Origin: Blastomussa wellsi
Lineage: Eukaryota; Cnidaria; Anthozoa; Scleractinia; Plerogyridae
Direction: 5' to 3'
DNA: 64,000 nucleotides
NCBI GenBank assembly: GCA_947652115.1
Contig: OX393561.1
Location: 32,973,881-33,037,880, forward strand
Numbering within the stretch: the stretch's first letter is position 1; every line of letters starts with the position of its first letter. Of the stretch, positions 29,501 through 35,702 are shown one piece after another. The notes under the pieces are model-generated. The model saw nothing but the letters and a program-made list of their open reading frames with translations, made no database searches and had not been told where the DNA came from. A program made the position numbers and the translations under genes.

Positions 29501-32500
29501 GCAATCCAATAAGGCCGCTTGTTACGTGTGTGAAAATACTCTATAATCAGAACCTAAGTAATCAAATTACGTCAATTTGTGAAGACATGGCACGTGTTAC
29601 GTTTTTCGCCTGCTTCAAGCTTTGAGCCCCCGCGCTCAGTCATTAACGAGTCAAATCAGAGAAAAACCATCATAGGTTGTCTATAGACTTAGAAGGTCGC
29701 ATTATTAAAATCACAGTGAAAGTAGACAATTTTTTAACTCATCGGCTGTGAATCGCTGGCAACGTTTCTTTCCCTCTTGTTGGTGCCTAGTTTGCTTGTT
29801 GAGAACTAGGAAACGAGAGGCAAAAGGCTGGAAACATGTGAATAAGCTAGACGGCCGGATGCGTCGATCGTTTTTGCAACTGAGAAAAAAAAAATAATTC
29901 CAAGTTGAAACAACATTGCACTGTATTCTTTGCTTCAATTCCGCGAAGTAGCTTTGTTTTCAACATCTAAATTGTCCCTGTTATAATCGCCTTGTAGAGT
30001 GGTGTTGATCTTGTACCACAGTAATAGAAGTAAAGACCTAAACTGACAGTACTGCCTGGTTCATGCATGCCTTTGAGCTGACATAGCAAAATTTCTATCT
30101 CAGGTGAGAGTCGTAGAAGCCTTCGTTAACAGCGGTGGCAATGCGATCTTGCGCACTGCTGACGGCAACATCATCTCGAGCGGTATAGGAAGTGGATTAG
30201 CAGGTTATGGCTCCTCTAACTCAGGAGTCATGGGTACCAGTATCACTATTGGTTACAAAGGACAGGTGTACACTAAAAAAACCCTCCTTACAATGGCTTC
30301 CAGCCGCGGAGTGCGAGCCGTCACAGCCATGAGCGGAGAATTTTATGTTGGATATGCTGCTAATTCACATGTAAGTATCCGTCGGCAAGAGTCTTACACG
30401 GCCATCGGTGCTGGCGGAAGTCGTGTAAGTGTCAGAGTAATAACAACGAGCTCTGGTTCAAGTGGGAAATCTGTCGTCATAAGTTCAACCGGAGGTGTTT
30501 CCGGTGGAGGTGGTGCTTCAGGCGGAAGTGGAGCATCGGGTGGTGCTTCCGGCGGAAGTGGGGCATCAGGTGGTGCTTCCGGCGTAGGTGGGGATTCTGC
30601 CGGCGGGACAGTTGTTGGAGGTACTGTAACCGGAGCCGCGATATTAGGAAGCTCCAGCTCCCGTAATGCAAACGGGGAAGTCACAGCTTATGGCCAAGTT
30701 CTCAATTCGTGGATCCTCCAGGGTGCTACCCCTGATGGTTCCAAAGAAATCGAAGTGATAGGTGATTTTGGAGGTGAGTGACGAGTTTTCAGTTGTTTTA
30801 CTCATGAGTTCGTACTGAGTCGTTCATCCGGATCCAAAGCCTTAACTGCCAAGGAAAATGTGGCGTTTTAGGAAGATCTTTCTGGGCATATCAGGAGTTT
30901 CCCTGTCATTAAAAAGAAAATACCACTGTGGACTTAAATTTTTTCACACAACCATTTCCGTGTTGCACCTACACGTACACTTTTTGGGCAATTTCGTTTA
31001 CCAAAACCGTGGGATTTATATTTGTTTCTCAGAGATAATTGTGCTAATACAACGGGGGGTGACAGCTCTAACAAACGCTGTTTGAGCAGTACCGTGTGAA
31101 TAAAAGTCCTCTCGAAAATCTGGAAAATCGTTCCGAATATTTGAGAGAAATTCCCCCTCAAGTCTCAAAATTCCCGAAATTTTAACTTCATTACTTCGTG
31201 TTTCCCGGACAATTTTCCAAGCCACCCGATTCCCGGCAAAAATTTCAGATTCCCGGAAGAATTTTGCTTTCGTCCCGAGACAGCCCTTCTTAGAGTTGAC
31301 GCCCCCCGTGATGCAGGTAGCCTGCGCTACCGATGCATTTGGATAGAAGCCGCAGAACAAGAGAAGGACCCTTAGTTCTCCTATCTACTACTACTACTAC
31401 TACTACAATCTTCATTTCATCACGGGGTCACTTTCACTGCAAGTGGTCTTCCAGTGAGCCGTAAAAATTAAGAAGACTATTACATAAGTTACAACAATAT
31501 CTAAAGTTATATTAATTGGTATACTTAAATACAGTAATGGAAGCAGTACAATGAATTTTAATTAAGGATTTACAATATAATTAATATTATTTACACAAGC
31601 TTCTAGAATTTACACAATAAAAATTATACGATTTATCGAATTGCTTTCTCCTGCTGTATCTTTTCCCTCGTACATCTGTCACTTATATTCAGAACAGGGG
31701 GTCTGCGGCTCGTGATTTACAAACTTTTCTCGTGTTCTCCCAAACATCCCGTGTGGGTTATTACCCCTATAAACCCATAGAAAGTGTGGTCTATTGCTTA
31801 AGTAATTTAGAGAACACAGTCGTTTCCCTCCTAAAGTGATGTTCTTCCTTCTAGGCTGTACTGCATCAAACAACTACAACGGTGTGGATTTGGATAACGA
31901 TGACAATATAGAGGCACGGCGTCAGAACGTAGAATTCGGCTGTCCGTGTAAATCGGATACTTGTAAAAACGGTGGCACGTGCGTCGCGGCTGTACCTTCT
32001 TACTGTTTATGCCCGCCTGGGTGGAGTGGACCAACTTGTGAGGATATTGTCACGACGCCGCCTGCAGGTTTGTTTCCTCTTCTTCATATTGTACAGACAC
32101 GTAGCTTAGAACTGGAACTGTGTCATGGAATACGAGTGTTTCGGGTTGAAAGTCCTTGAATCTCAGAATAAAAATTCAAGGCCTTAAAAGTCCTTGAAAA
32201 TTGCAGTCAGTGCTGGAAAGTCCTTGAAATTAGTAGCTAATTTCAATCAACCTAGACTTGTACCTGTCTGGTAGGCATACTCGCTTCTATGAGAAGCTGA
32301 TTAACGCTGGATTTTGTAGTGCTTGGTGTCCTTGAAAAATGGAAAATGTGTCCTTGAAAAGTCCTTGAATTTTTAGTCCAAGGAAGTGTACGAACCCTGA
32401 ATTGAGATAACAAGTCCCCTTCCCCACTCGGTAGCGAATCCCCCCATAAAAGGCCCTACGAATACTGCCCTTGGGGCTACAGTCAGATTTGGAAGGAAGT

Positions 32501-33959
32501 ATGGGATGGTTAGTGTGAGGCACGGGATAGTATGGGATGGTTACCGCGCTGGACTCTGGATTGGACGGTCCGAGTTCGAGGCCTGGCTGGGGCACTGCGT
32601 TGTGTTCTTGGCAAGACACTACTCTCACAGTACCCCTCTCCACCCGGCGAAATAATGCTGGGGGTAACCCTGCCATAGACTAGCATCCCATTCAGGAGGG
32701 GGGGGATAGAAATCATCCTAGCCGTTTAATGCTACAAGAACCGGGATAAGTTCCGGCAGTATGGGCCACTCGGTACGAGGCTTTGGCCTTATGGGATAGG
32801 TAGGGTACCCAGGCCCACTGCAGTGCTGTGTTTAGGCTACGTCCACACTAATCCGGATAAATTTGAAAACGCAACTTTTTTTCTCCGGATTGGCCTTCCG
32901 TCCACACTAAAACGGCGTTTTCGGTCACCGAAAACGGAACTTTTTGAAAACGTTATCCAAGGTGGATAAATTTAAAAACGCTGGCTAGGTGTGTTAGTGT
33001 GGACGGCGAAAACGGAACTTTTTGAAAACGCTGATATCAAAACAATCGAATAACGTTGCTCGGACAATGTGGGCATGTTCTTGCATGTATTAAGCGTTTC
33101 TTGCGAGGCAGCGTTTCAAAATCGATGGCGAAACAATTTGAAAACGGTATAGTGTGGAAAAAAAATTATCCGCTTTCGAGGCGAAAACGCCGTTTTCAAA
33201 TTTATCCGGCTTAGTGTGGACGTAGCCTCAGTTCAGATTGGATGTGTACCTGCTTAATTAATGCGCCAAATTATTGATGTTGTTTTGATAGGAACACGTC
33301 CAGGAAGCCGATGGGCGAATCCCGCTGTCATCGCGTGTATCCTGGTTATTATACTGGCTATTTTGGCCATTATTGGTGCCGTACTCCTGAAGAGAAGACC
33401 CGCACCTGCTGTCGTAGCTGTCGTTGAAGACGGACACGTTCACGACAACGTCAGACCCTATCACGACGAAGGCGCCGGTGAGGAAGACAACTTCAGCTAC
33501 GACATCACGCAGCTTATGAAGTACACCTACGTTGAAAACGGTATTGCCGGTACGGGTGGCGCAGGTTACGGCAAGTTCAAGCCTGGTGGCAATGGCATAG
33601 GCGAGGAAGAGTTCACTGTAGCAGAGGATAAGCCGCTGCTGCAAGGTGCGATGCCTGGTGCAGGCTTACACCACGGCGTTACCACCATCACCAAACGCCG
33701 GGTGGTACACCCTGAGAGTATCGACGTCAAACAGTTCATTGACACACGCGTGCACGAGGCGGACGGCGAGTACATCCTTTCTATCGATGAGCTGCACATA
33801 TATCGCTACGAGGGAGATGACTCGGACGTCGATGATCTGAGCGAGCTCGGAGACAGCGACGAAGAACCAGACGAGGAAGAGGAGCAGGAGTTTGCTTTCT
33901 TGCAAGAATGGGGCAAGAAATTTGACAATCTCAGCCACATATTCAATGATGGCGATTAA
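1774..33959 (+). CDS. Gene A: giant classical (type III-like) cadherin, 3' part, 16 exons visible
   Basis: Calcium-dependent cell-cell adhesion receptor of the plasma membrane. Joined exons: 1774-1871, 5728-6173, 8998-9119, 9962-10407, 11875-12096, 15203-19239, 20029-22264, 23222-23677, 24737-24909, 25652-25767, 26214-26497, 27040-27254, 28888-29130, 30104-30773, 31855-32067, 33292-33959. All introns are GT/AG and every phase matches. Domain order: about 23 EC repeats (many with DxNDN linkers, LDRE and DxD/AxD calcium motifs), a non-chordate membrane-proximal region, EGF, LamG, EGF, LamG (interrupted by a Gly/Ser-rich segment), EGF, TM helix, cytoplasmic tail of about 190 residues. The tail carries GEEDNFSYDITQL (p120-binding-like) and DELHIYRYEG ... 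FLQEWGKKFDNLSHIF (beta-catenin-binding-like). This combination marks a classical cadherin rather than Fat, Dachsous or a protocadherin. The 5' end is outside the window. The family call is firm; exact orthology to named cnidarian cadherins is not established here. Confidence 0.93.
3410..3770. repeat. Dispersed repeat interrupted by the solo LTR; related copy at about 8160-8225
   Basis: The phrase tatgtagatgaccatcct occurs at 3491-3508 and again near 8201-8218, where it runs on without the LTR as aaaggcc. The second copy acts as an empty-site paralogue. Confidence 0.65.
3509..3751. mobile_element. Solo LTR, 243 bp, with 5-bp target-site duplication
   Basis: Starts TGTCAAG, ends TTAACA, and is flanked by ATCCT on both sides (3504-3508 and 3752-3756). 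It has a TATA-like tgtatatatt and a poly(A)-like aataaa near its 3' side. TG...CA ends and a 5-bp duplication fit an LTR retrotransposon long terminal repeat. No internal coding region is next to it, so it is a solo LTR left by recombination. Confidence 0.8.
5728..6173 (+). CDS. Gene A exon a2 (end of EC-a1, all of EC-a2, start of EC-a3)
   Basis: Acceptor ttttcaag, donor gtaagt, outgoing phase 0. It contains SYSKTIPEDAG, LDRESQATYKLVIRAE and the linker GDINDNTPRI. The linker ending EC-a1 (YKPGTTFIQF) lacks the DxNDN calcium motif. Confidence 0.92.
6360..7207. mobile_element. Non-autonomous DNA transposon with ~58-bp terminal inverted repeats
   Basis: The left end TTAGGGTCGTCACACAACGC matches in reverse the right end, which closes with GTGACGAACCTAA. 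Both arms go on for about 58 bases through a CTCCTCCCCACTAAC block and ATTCCTTTC. The interior (about 730 bp) has no recognisable transposase. Confidence 0.65.
7650..7725. mobile_element. 76-bp MITE, CATCCTCGTCCC ends, 9-bp target-site duplication
   Basis: It begins CATCCTCGTCCCCAGGGCC and ends GGCTCTGGGAACGAGAATG, which are inverted repeats. The flanks are GTTTGCTGA (7641-7649) and GTTTGCTGC (7726-7734), a 9-base duplication with one change. It belongs to the same family as 35405-35692 and 62630-62877. Confidence 0.75.
8295..8553. mobile_element. Palindromic retroposon-like element with poly-C end and 14-bp duplication
   Basis: Two arms of about 100 bp face each other around about 8397. They share blocks such as ggccaccgtaaagagattca and agggctaacg. 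The right end runs on into ttctttagaaacttac and a run of C. The flanks CAGAAACATATTGT (8281-8294 and 8554-8567) are identical. A related single-arm copy lies at 61732-61890. Confidence 0.75.
8998..9119 (+). CDS. Gene A exon a3 (middle of EC-a3)
   Basis: Acceptor ggttccag, donor gtaaca, phase 0 in and 2 out. It reads VTAIDRDAGDNGVVKYSI ... INQNTGVITTT, with a DRDAGDNG calcium-loop motif. Confidence 0.9.
9962..10407 (+). CDS. Gene A exon a4 (end of EC-a3, EC-a4, start of EC-a5)
   Basis: Acceptor gcaaatag, donor gttagt, phase 2 in and 1 out. It contains DIAVQATDGKG, LDREKISSYALKVSV and linker RDKNDDAPKF, then YSFDVSEDR. The preceding linker TEGVQAPQL lacks DxND. Confidence 0.92.
10628..10760 (+). 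mobile_element. SINE fragment (same family as 32528-32790)
   Basis: It contains the block ctgtgcctctctccacccag and the lead-in gtgctagactccagattgag. These match the middle of the tRNA-derived SINE near 32528. It is decayed. Confidence 0.55.
11410..11805. mobile_element. Large palindromic element, ~165-bp arms
   Basis: The left arm (about 11410-11576) and right arm (about 11635-11805) are inverted copies. Shared blocks are gtgcatcatttgttccac and gggtctattcc, with their reverse complements in the right arm. The central spacer is about 58 bp. No coding capacity is seen. Confidence 0.75.
11875..12096 (+). CDS. Gene A exon a5 (most of EC-a5)
   Basis: Acceptor ttcgcag, donor gtaagt, phase 1 in and out. 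It contains VSATDRDSGSNGEVRYD and LDYEQIRQHILYIQASDKG. A MITE-like repeat begins about 15 bases after its donor. Confidence 0.92.
12111..12501. repeat. MITE-like repeat, copy 1 (other copy 28336-28700)
   Basis: It starts ccttaaaggggcattgtcac and ends with an inverted match (gcctctttaaagg). The interior shares ordered blocks with the second copy: actcgtg...aaaaatgct, gaagatatcaaa, catccttg, atagtc.taggta. It begins about 15 bases after a gene A splice donor. Confidence 0.65.
13034..13133. repeat. Imperfect minisatellite, ~21-bp unit
   Basis: About five degenerate copies of aggctaaccgcagtgctta follow each other. Confidence 0.75.
13168..13273. repeat. Short inverted repeat
   Basis: cttggtacacaacctttcat at the left has its near-perfect reverse complement (atgaaaggttgtgcaccaag) at the right, with a spacer of about 60 bp. 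Confidence 0.65.
13625..14300 (-). pseudogene. Broken RecQ-like DNA helicase fragment
   Basis: On the minus strand, LKPEQEEAVLCLLD is followed by one in-frame stop and RDVSAVMPTGFGKSFIFQLF, an ATP-binding Walker A motif of helicase superfamily 2. After a frameshift near 13910-13940 it goes on as IVLLVICPLTSVIQDQVKDG, which resembles RecQ motif Ia. The rest of the helicase core (DEAH box, C-terminal half) is missing. It lies antisense in a gene A intron and has at least two disabling changes. It is probably a dispersed helicase-related repeat or retrocopy and is not functional. Confidence 0.6.
14760..14806. repeat. Inverted repeat hairpin
   Basis: catgccctccttcccagaga at the left faces agggagggagggcatg at the right, within a repeat-rich stretch before exon a6. 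No gene is seen. Confidence 0.55.
15203..19239 (+). CDS. Gene A exon a6: 4.0-kb exon with about 13 EC repeats
   Basis: Acceptor cttttttcaaag, donor gttagt, phase 1 in and 0 out. An uninterrupted frame of about 1,345 codons covers the end of EC-a5 to most of EC-a18. Linkers include DVNDQTPKF, NINDNSPKF, DINDNRPVF, DTNDNYPVF, DLNDDAPTF and DKNDQPPVF. Linkers ending EC-a6 (LPDGPPKF), a8 (FVSYRSGQQ), a10 (VNFKPVF) and a15 (VVKQRPPAF) lack the calcium motif. EC-a12 has an unusual cysteine cluster near 17116-17151. Confidence 0.97.
19240..20028. other. Gene A intron between the two large exons
   Basis: A 789-bp intron. It looks like moderately GC-rich repeat sequence (19430-19830) and has no recognisable gene. 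Confidence 0.5.
20029..22264 (+). CDS. Gene A exon a7: EC-a18 end to EC-a23 and membrane-proximal cadherin region
   Basis: Acceptor ccttatcag, donor gtaagt, phase 0 in and 1 out. It carries five complete EC repeats (linkers DTNDNVPEF, DINDNAPYF, DGNDQIPSF, DANDNPPIF, DDNDNGPWF, then DDENRHEP). From about 21660 the EC pattern stops and gives way to a region like the non-chordate membrane-proximal cadherin domain. That region continues into the next exon. Confidence 0.96.
22265..23221. other. Gene A intron, no feature recognised
   Basis: A 957-bp intron. Nothing beyond AT-rich sequence and splice signals can be supported. Confidence 0.5.
23222..23677 (+). CDS. Gene A exon a8: end of membrane-proximal region, EGF1, start of LamG1
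   Basis: Acceptor caatcaaacag, donor gttagt, phase 1 in and out. EGF1 runs from about 23434 to 23540, with six cysteines and motifs CLHGGTC and CECGREFRGPEC. LamG1 follows directly (FKGNSYIHLDKLLAYERST ... GLLLFQG). Confidence 0.94.
24057..24194. mobile_element. 138-bp MITE, TIR taggccacttcagaaaatac
   Basis: The left end taggccacttcagaaaatac and right end gtattttctgaagtggccta are perfect inverted repeats. A second hairpin (ttctcttggga/tcccaagagaa) sits inside. A TA duplication is possible, as in Tc1/mariner-type elements. Confidence 0.75.
24215..24475. repeat. Dispersed repeat, copy 1 (other copy 31030-31320)
   Basis: Shared ordered blocks: ctgtttgagcag, ataaaagt, gattcccggcaaaa, cagattcccgga, cttagagttgac. 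Class unknown. Confidence 0.6.
24737..24909 (+). CDS. Gene A exon a9 (LamG1, middle)
   Basis: Acceptor tttctcccag, donor gtagga, phase 1 in and 0 out. It reads FMALMLVEGYVKLVI ... LDDRVWHTVQVIRDLK; the WHTV motif is the typical LamG core. Confidence 0.9.
24910..25651. other. Gene A intron inside LamG1
   Basis: A 742-bp intron with no recognisable element or gene. Confidence 0.5.
25652..25767 (+). CDS. Gene A exon a10 (LamG1, variable part)
   Basis: Acceptor cattcttag, donor gtaagt, phase 0 in and 2 out. It reads KVTLRIDRCSHSS ... CEIEGEVWGSS, an acidic loop with two cysteines inside LamG1. It is identified by phase and by joining exons a9 and a11 into one LamG domain. Confidence 0.87.
26000..26073 (-). 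repeat. tRNA-like SINE head (Thr-like, degenerate)
   Basis: The minus strand reads ggcttcatagctcagttggt, with A box, 7-bp acceptor stem (GGCTTCA/TGAAGCC) and a T-loop. The T-stem is expanded by a gat repeat. An AGGGCTTC/GAAGCCC hairpin follows its 3' end, as in the other two copies (45203, 45321). It is more likely a tRNA-derived SINE than a working tRNA. Confidence 0.65.
26214..26497 (+). CDS. Gene A exon a11 (LamG1 end and EGF2)
   Basis: Acceptor tactcgcag, donor gtaaga, phase 2 in and 1 out. It contains YLNGFGPLQIGGVENA and YGGFTGCIRNIYDNDQMYDL, the FxGCI end of LamG. EGF2 follows (CPDCNDRGYC ... CVCDLGFTGPNC). Confidence 0.94.
26630..26930. repeat. Degenerate relative of the 35405 long-TIR MITE
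   Basis: Blocks cttgtccctcttag, gctgggcctg, acgaggaaca and, further on, aacaaagggagtctaa and ccggtttaaaatc match the element at 35405-35692 in the same order. Extra sequence lies between them. Confidence 0.55.
27040..27254 (+). CDS. Gene A exon a12 (LamG2 start)
   Basis: Acceptor tgtcaatag, donor gtaagg, phase 1 in and 0 out. It reads TYANWYKPNSFTQYRV, then a basic stretch KQAKRKRRE, then FYTNIALQIRVSPNSSD and VIFLASNS. The basic stretch could be a protease cleavage site, but that is only a guess. Confidence 0.9.
27700..27732. repeat. Poly-C tract
   Basis: A run of about 16 C near 27714-27730, within unclassified intron repeat sequence (27350-27750). Confidence 0.7.
27824..28141. repeat. 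17-bp minisatellite, ~19 copies
   Basis: The unit is ACTGTGTAACTGGG(A/G)TG, in near-perfect tandem, with a few units one to three bases short. A 17-bp period keeps all frames partly open, which explains the long but meaningless minus-strand ORFs here. Confidence 0.95.
28336..28700. repeat. MITE-like repeat, copy 2 (other copy 12111-12501)
   Basis: It starts ctctgtcacaggggttttgc and ends ctgtgacagggcccctttaa, an inverted-repeat pair. It shares its interior blocks with the copy at 12111. Confidence 0.65.
28888..29130 (+). CDS. Gene A exon a13 (LamG2, middle)
   Basis: Acceptor ttgttcgtag, donor gtgcgg (weak consensus), phase 0 in and out. It reads VKNRVLRYIFRLGDR, DDEYHTVVVKREGN and FFTGGLPNVTE. 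The GGLP turn normally sits just before the last LamG strands. Confidence 0.9.
29365..29545. mobile_element. ~180-bp MITE, TIR atagagtgttttcacatgac
   Basis: The left atagagtgttttcacatgac and right gtgtgtgaaaatactctat are inverted. A second pair (cggccatattggcg/caataaggccgc) follows inside. The TATA flanks fit a TA-targeting family. Confidence 0.75.
30104..30773 (+). CDS. Gene A exon a14: Gly/Ser/Ala-rich segment inside LamG2
   Basis: Acceptor ctatctcag, donor gtgagt, phase 0 in and 1 out. It codes for 223 residues of low complexity, including repeats such as GGASGGSGASGGAS around 30495-30600 (unit of about 30 bases, 2-3 copies). Only the last residues (VIGDF) plus the next exon resemble LamG. 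The segment therefore interrupts LamG2 between its GGLP turn and its final cysteine motif. Confidence 0.85.
30490..30605 (+). repeat. Coding minisatellite, ~30-bp unit
   Basis: About two and a half copies of ggtggtgcttccggcggaag plus ~10 bases, encoding GASGGSGASG-type repeats of exon a14. Confidence 0.8.
31030..31320. repeat. Dispersed repeat, copy 2 (other copy 24215-24475)
   Basis: Shares the same ordered blocks as copy 1. It is followed by a short (CTA)n run near 31386-31405. Confidence 0.6.
31855..32067 (+). CDS. Gene A exon a15 (LamG2 end and EGF3)
   Basis: Acceptor ccttctag, donor gtttgt, phase 1 in and out. It gives FGGCTASNNYNGVDLD (LamG end), then EGF3 with CKNGGTC and CLCPPGWSGPTCE. 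A short Thr/Pro stretch leads to the membrane. Confidence 0.94.
32160..32400. repeat. Repeat with reiterated aaagtccttgaa
   Basis: The phrase aaagtccttgaa (and variants) occurs at least six times in either orientation. Class unknown. Confidence 0.6.
32528..32790 (+). mobile_element. tRNA-derived SINE with conserved central domain
   Basis: A tRNA-like head (gagttcgaggcctggctggg, B-box-like) is followed by tctctccacccggcg. Then comes a conserved core (taaccctgccatagactagc, catcccat), and a tail ccgggataagttccggcagt-atgggcca. The central core resembles the deeply conserved SINE domain described for cnidarian and other metazoan SINEs (Nin-type), from memory. Other fragments lie at 10628 and 37340. 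Confidence 0.7.
32834..33228. mobile_element. 395-bp MITE, TIR aggctacgtccacacta
   Basis: The left aggctacgtccacactaatc and the right end (...ttagtgtggacgtagcct) are inverted. Internal repeats of gaaaacggaactttttgaaa are present. It ends 63 bases before the exon coding for the transmembrane helix of gene A. Confidence 0.8.
33292..33959 (+). CDS. Gene A last exon: transmembrane helix and catenin-binding cytoplasmic tail
   Basis: Acceptor ttttgatag, phase 1 in, stop TAA at 33957-33959. The helix PAVIACILVIILAILAIIG... spans 33321-33389 and is followed by KRRP, a stop-transfer signal. The tail has a juxtamembrane motif GEEDNFSYDITQL (about 33475-33515). It ends in an acidic block: DTRVHEAD, DELHIYRYEG, a run of Asp/Glu/Ser, and FLQEWGKKFDNLSHIF. 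In vertebrate cadherins the matching segments bind p120 and beta-catenin. The acidic serine-containing run is where kinases enhance beta-catenin binding in known cadherins. Confidence 0.95.
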
Positions 33960-34980
33960 CCTAGTCAAGCACCGCGCAAGTACTTTAGATAGATTCTTCA
34001 AGAATTGACTGAGCCCGCGAACGCCATTCATGTGTAAGCGGGTTGCTATGCAATCGGGAGCTAACTCAGCACAGCTTGTGTGTTGTTGGAACGCAGATTG
34101 CATTCGGTAGTTGTTGTCATTTTTGATGATATGAAAATGAATAACCACGAGTTGTTTCTCAAAGCGGTTCCTGTACTCGTGACTAGATTGTAGGTACTCG
34201 CTTGCCGCTGACCCAACGTCACGTGTGTGTACACAGTCAGGAAACCTGCTGTTTTTTATTGAAGCGTAAATTGTACATTTGTTTTAAGTATGGCCCTTCA
34301 GGACAACGAATGAGTGATCGGCCTTTGGTTCTGTACTTGTCTTTTGAAGTTTTCTTTCTGTCTTTACAAATATAAGCATATTTAATTTAATTTAGAACTC
34401 TTACTTTGCTACTCAAGAGGGAAGTCACAAACGCTGATAAAAGTGAAAATAGATTGCTTTTGTAGGCCGCTTTTTTATAAAAATTATCACGAGTTCTTGT
34501 TCTCTCTTCAAAATTAGAGGAATAGCGGAGCCTGATGTCTTGACGGGGAACTTCCAGTCATGATTCGTCTCGCCGGCTTTCCTTCCAAATAGGGCATGTA
34601 CTAAAATCAAGAACACCGGAACACCGGAACACCACATCCATACTGAAACACCCCGGAACACCAGAAATACCATAAAATGCCATAAAATGCCTGGGTGTTC
34701 CGGTGTTCCATGTTGTTCCGGTGTTCCTAGTTTTAGTACATGCCTCCAAATAGTACTTGTTGAACAAGTTTGAGAGTTACGGGAAACTTATTTACATGAT
34801 TAGCTATGTAGTCGCGTACAATATTGAACTAAATAAACTTTTTCATGAGATGTAAAATATTCTTTGAGGAATTTTTTTTCCGAGTTTTTTTTTTAGTTGT
34901 AATTCATTATAGGTTGTAAGTAGCAGATATTGCTGAGTAGGAATGAAACGAGCTGTCAATAAATAGTATGTTTGCAGAGA
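33960..34980 (+). other. Probable 3' UTR of gene A
   Basis: A non-coding, AT-rich stretch after the stop. AATAAA occurs at 34832-34837 and again at 34959-34964, the latter being the more distal candidate poly(A) signal. A 152-bp inverted-repeat element sits inside (34593-34744). The true transcript end is not known. Confidence 0.5.
34593..34744. mobile_element. 152-bp MITE in gene A 3' UTR, 9-bp duplication
   Basis: GGCATGTACTAAAA begins it and TTTTAGTACATGCC ends it; both arms continue with gaacaccggaacacc-type repeats. The flanks TCCAAATAG (34584-34592 and 34745-34753) are identical. Confidence 0.85.
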
Positions 34981-35404
34981 AGAGTTCAGAATTTCTGTCT
35001 GCTTCACTCGTTTTAGCCGATGATTTAGTTGATGATCGTGTTGAAACTGAACATTTCACTGCAACCCTTGTTTCACATCTGCGTGGGGGATCGCGGAATC
35101 TCGCCTCGCCGATTCACATCTTACTGAATGGATAGATGCGGCGTTCATTTGACCCGCGCTCTTTAATATTTTTTCCCTCTTGTGGTGCTTATTCGGTGGG
35201 AGCCGCTTAAACGAGTAAAGACGATAATTTGTAGGTGGGATGTCCTCCACTCTTTCGTGGTAAATGTTGTTTTGTCTCCAGACACTGTTACATTTCGTTG
35301 GCCAAAAGCAGGAAATAAGGAGCGCTGTTAGACGCCACAAGCACTCGGTACCAGTCCTGCACTATCCCCTTAGAGAGGACAAAACTAGTATACTAAATGT
35401 CCAA

Positions 35405-35692
35405 CATTCTCGTCCCAGAGCCACTTGTCCCTCTTAGACGGCTGGGCCTGGGACACGAGGAACAAGTGGCTCTGGGGACGCACGATTTGATTCGCTGAAA
35501 TCAAACAAAGGGAGTCCAATAACATAAGCCGTTTTAAAATCCTTTATCGTTTGCACGTTTAAAACGGCTGATATGATTGGACTTCCTTTGTTTGATTTCA
35601 GCGAATCAAATCGTGTGTCCCCAGAGCCACTTGTTCCTCGTGCCCCAGGCCCAGCCGGCTAAGAGGGACAAGTGGCTCTGGGGGCGAGAATG
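35405..35692. mobile_element. 288-bp long-TIR MITE, 9-bp duplication
   Basis: The two arms of about 135 bp are inverted and almost meet in the centre. Ends are CATTCTCGTCCCAGAGCC and its near complement. The flanks AATGTCCAA (35396-35404 and 35693-35701) are identical. A 9-bp duplication with long TIRs fits a Mutator-like non-autonomous element; the superfamily is an inference. Confidence 0.85.
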
Positions 35693-35702
35693 AATGTCCA
35701 AC

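Noticed and set aside
30394..30684. Proline-rich minus-strand ORF
   Set aside because: Reverse reading of the Gly/Ser-rich coding exon a14 of gene A.
1774..33959. Fat-like or Dachsous-like identity for gene A
   Set aside because: The tail has classical catenin-binding segments, and the order membrane-proximal region, EGF, LamG, EGF, LamG, EGF fits non-chordate classical cadherins.
35056..35340. Small gene downstream of gene A
   Set aside because: Open by chance in repeat-rich sequence; no recognisable motif.
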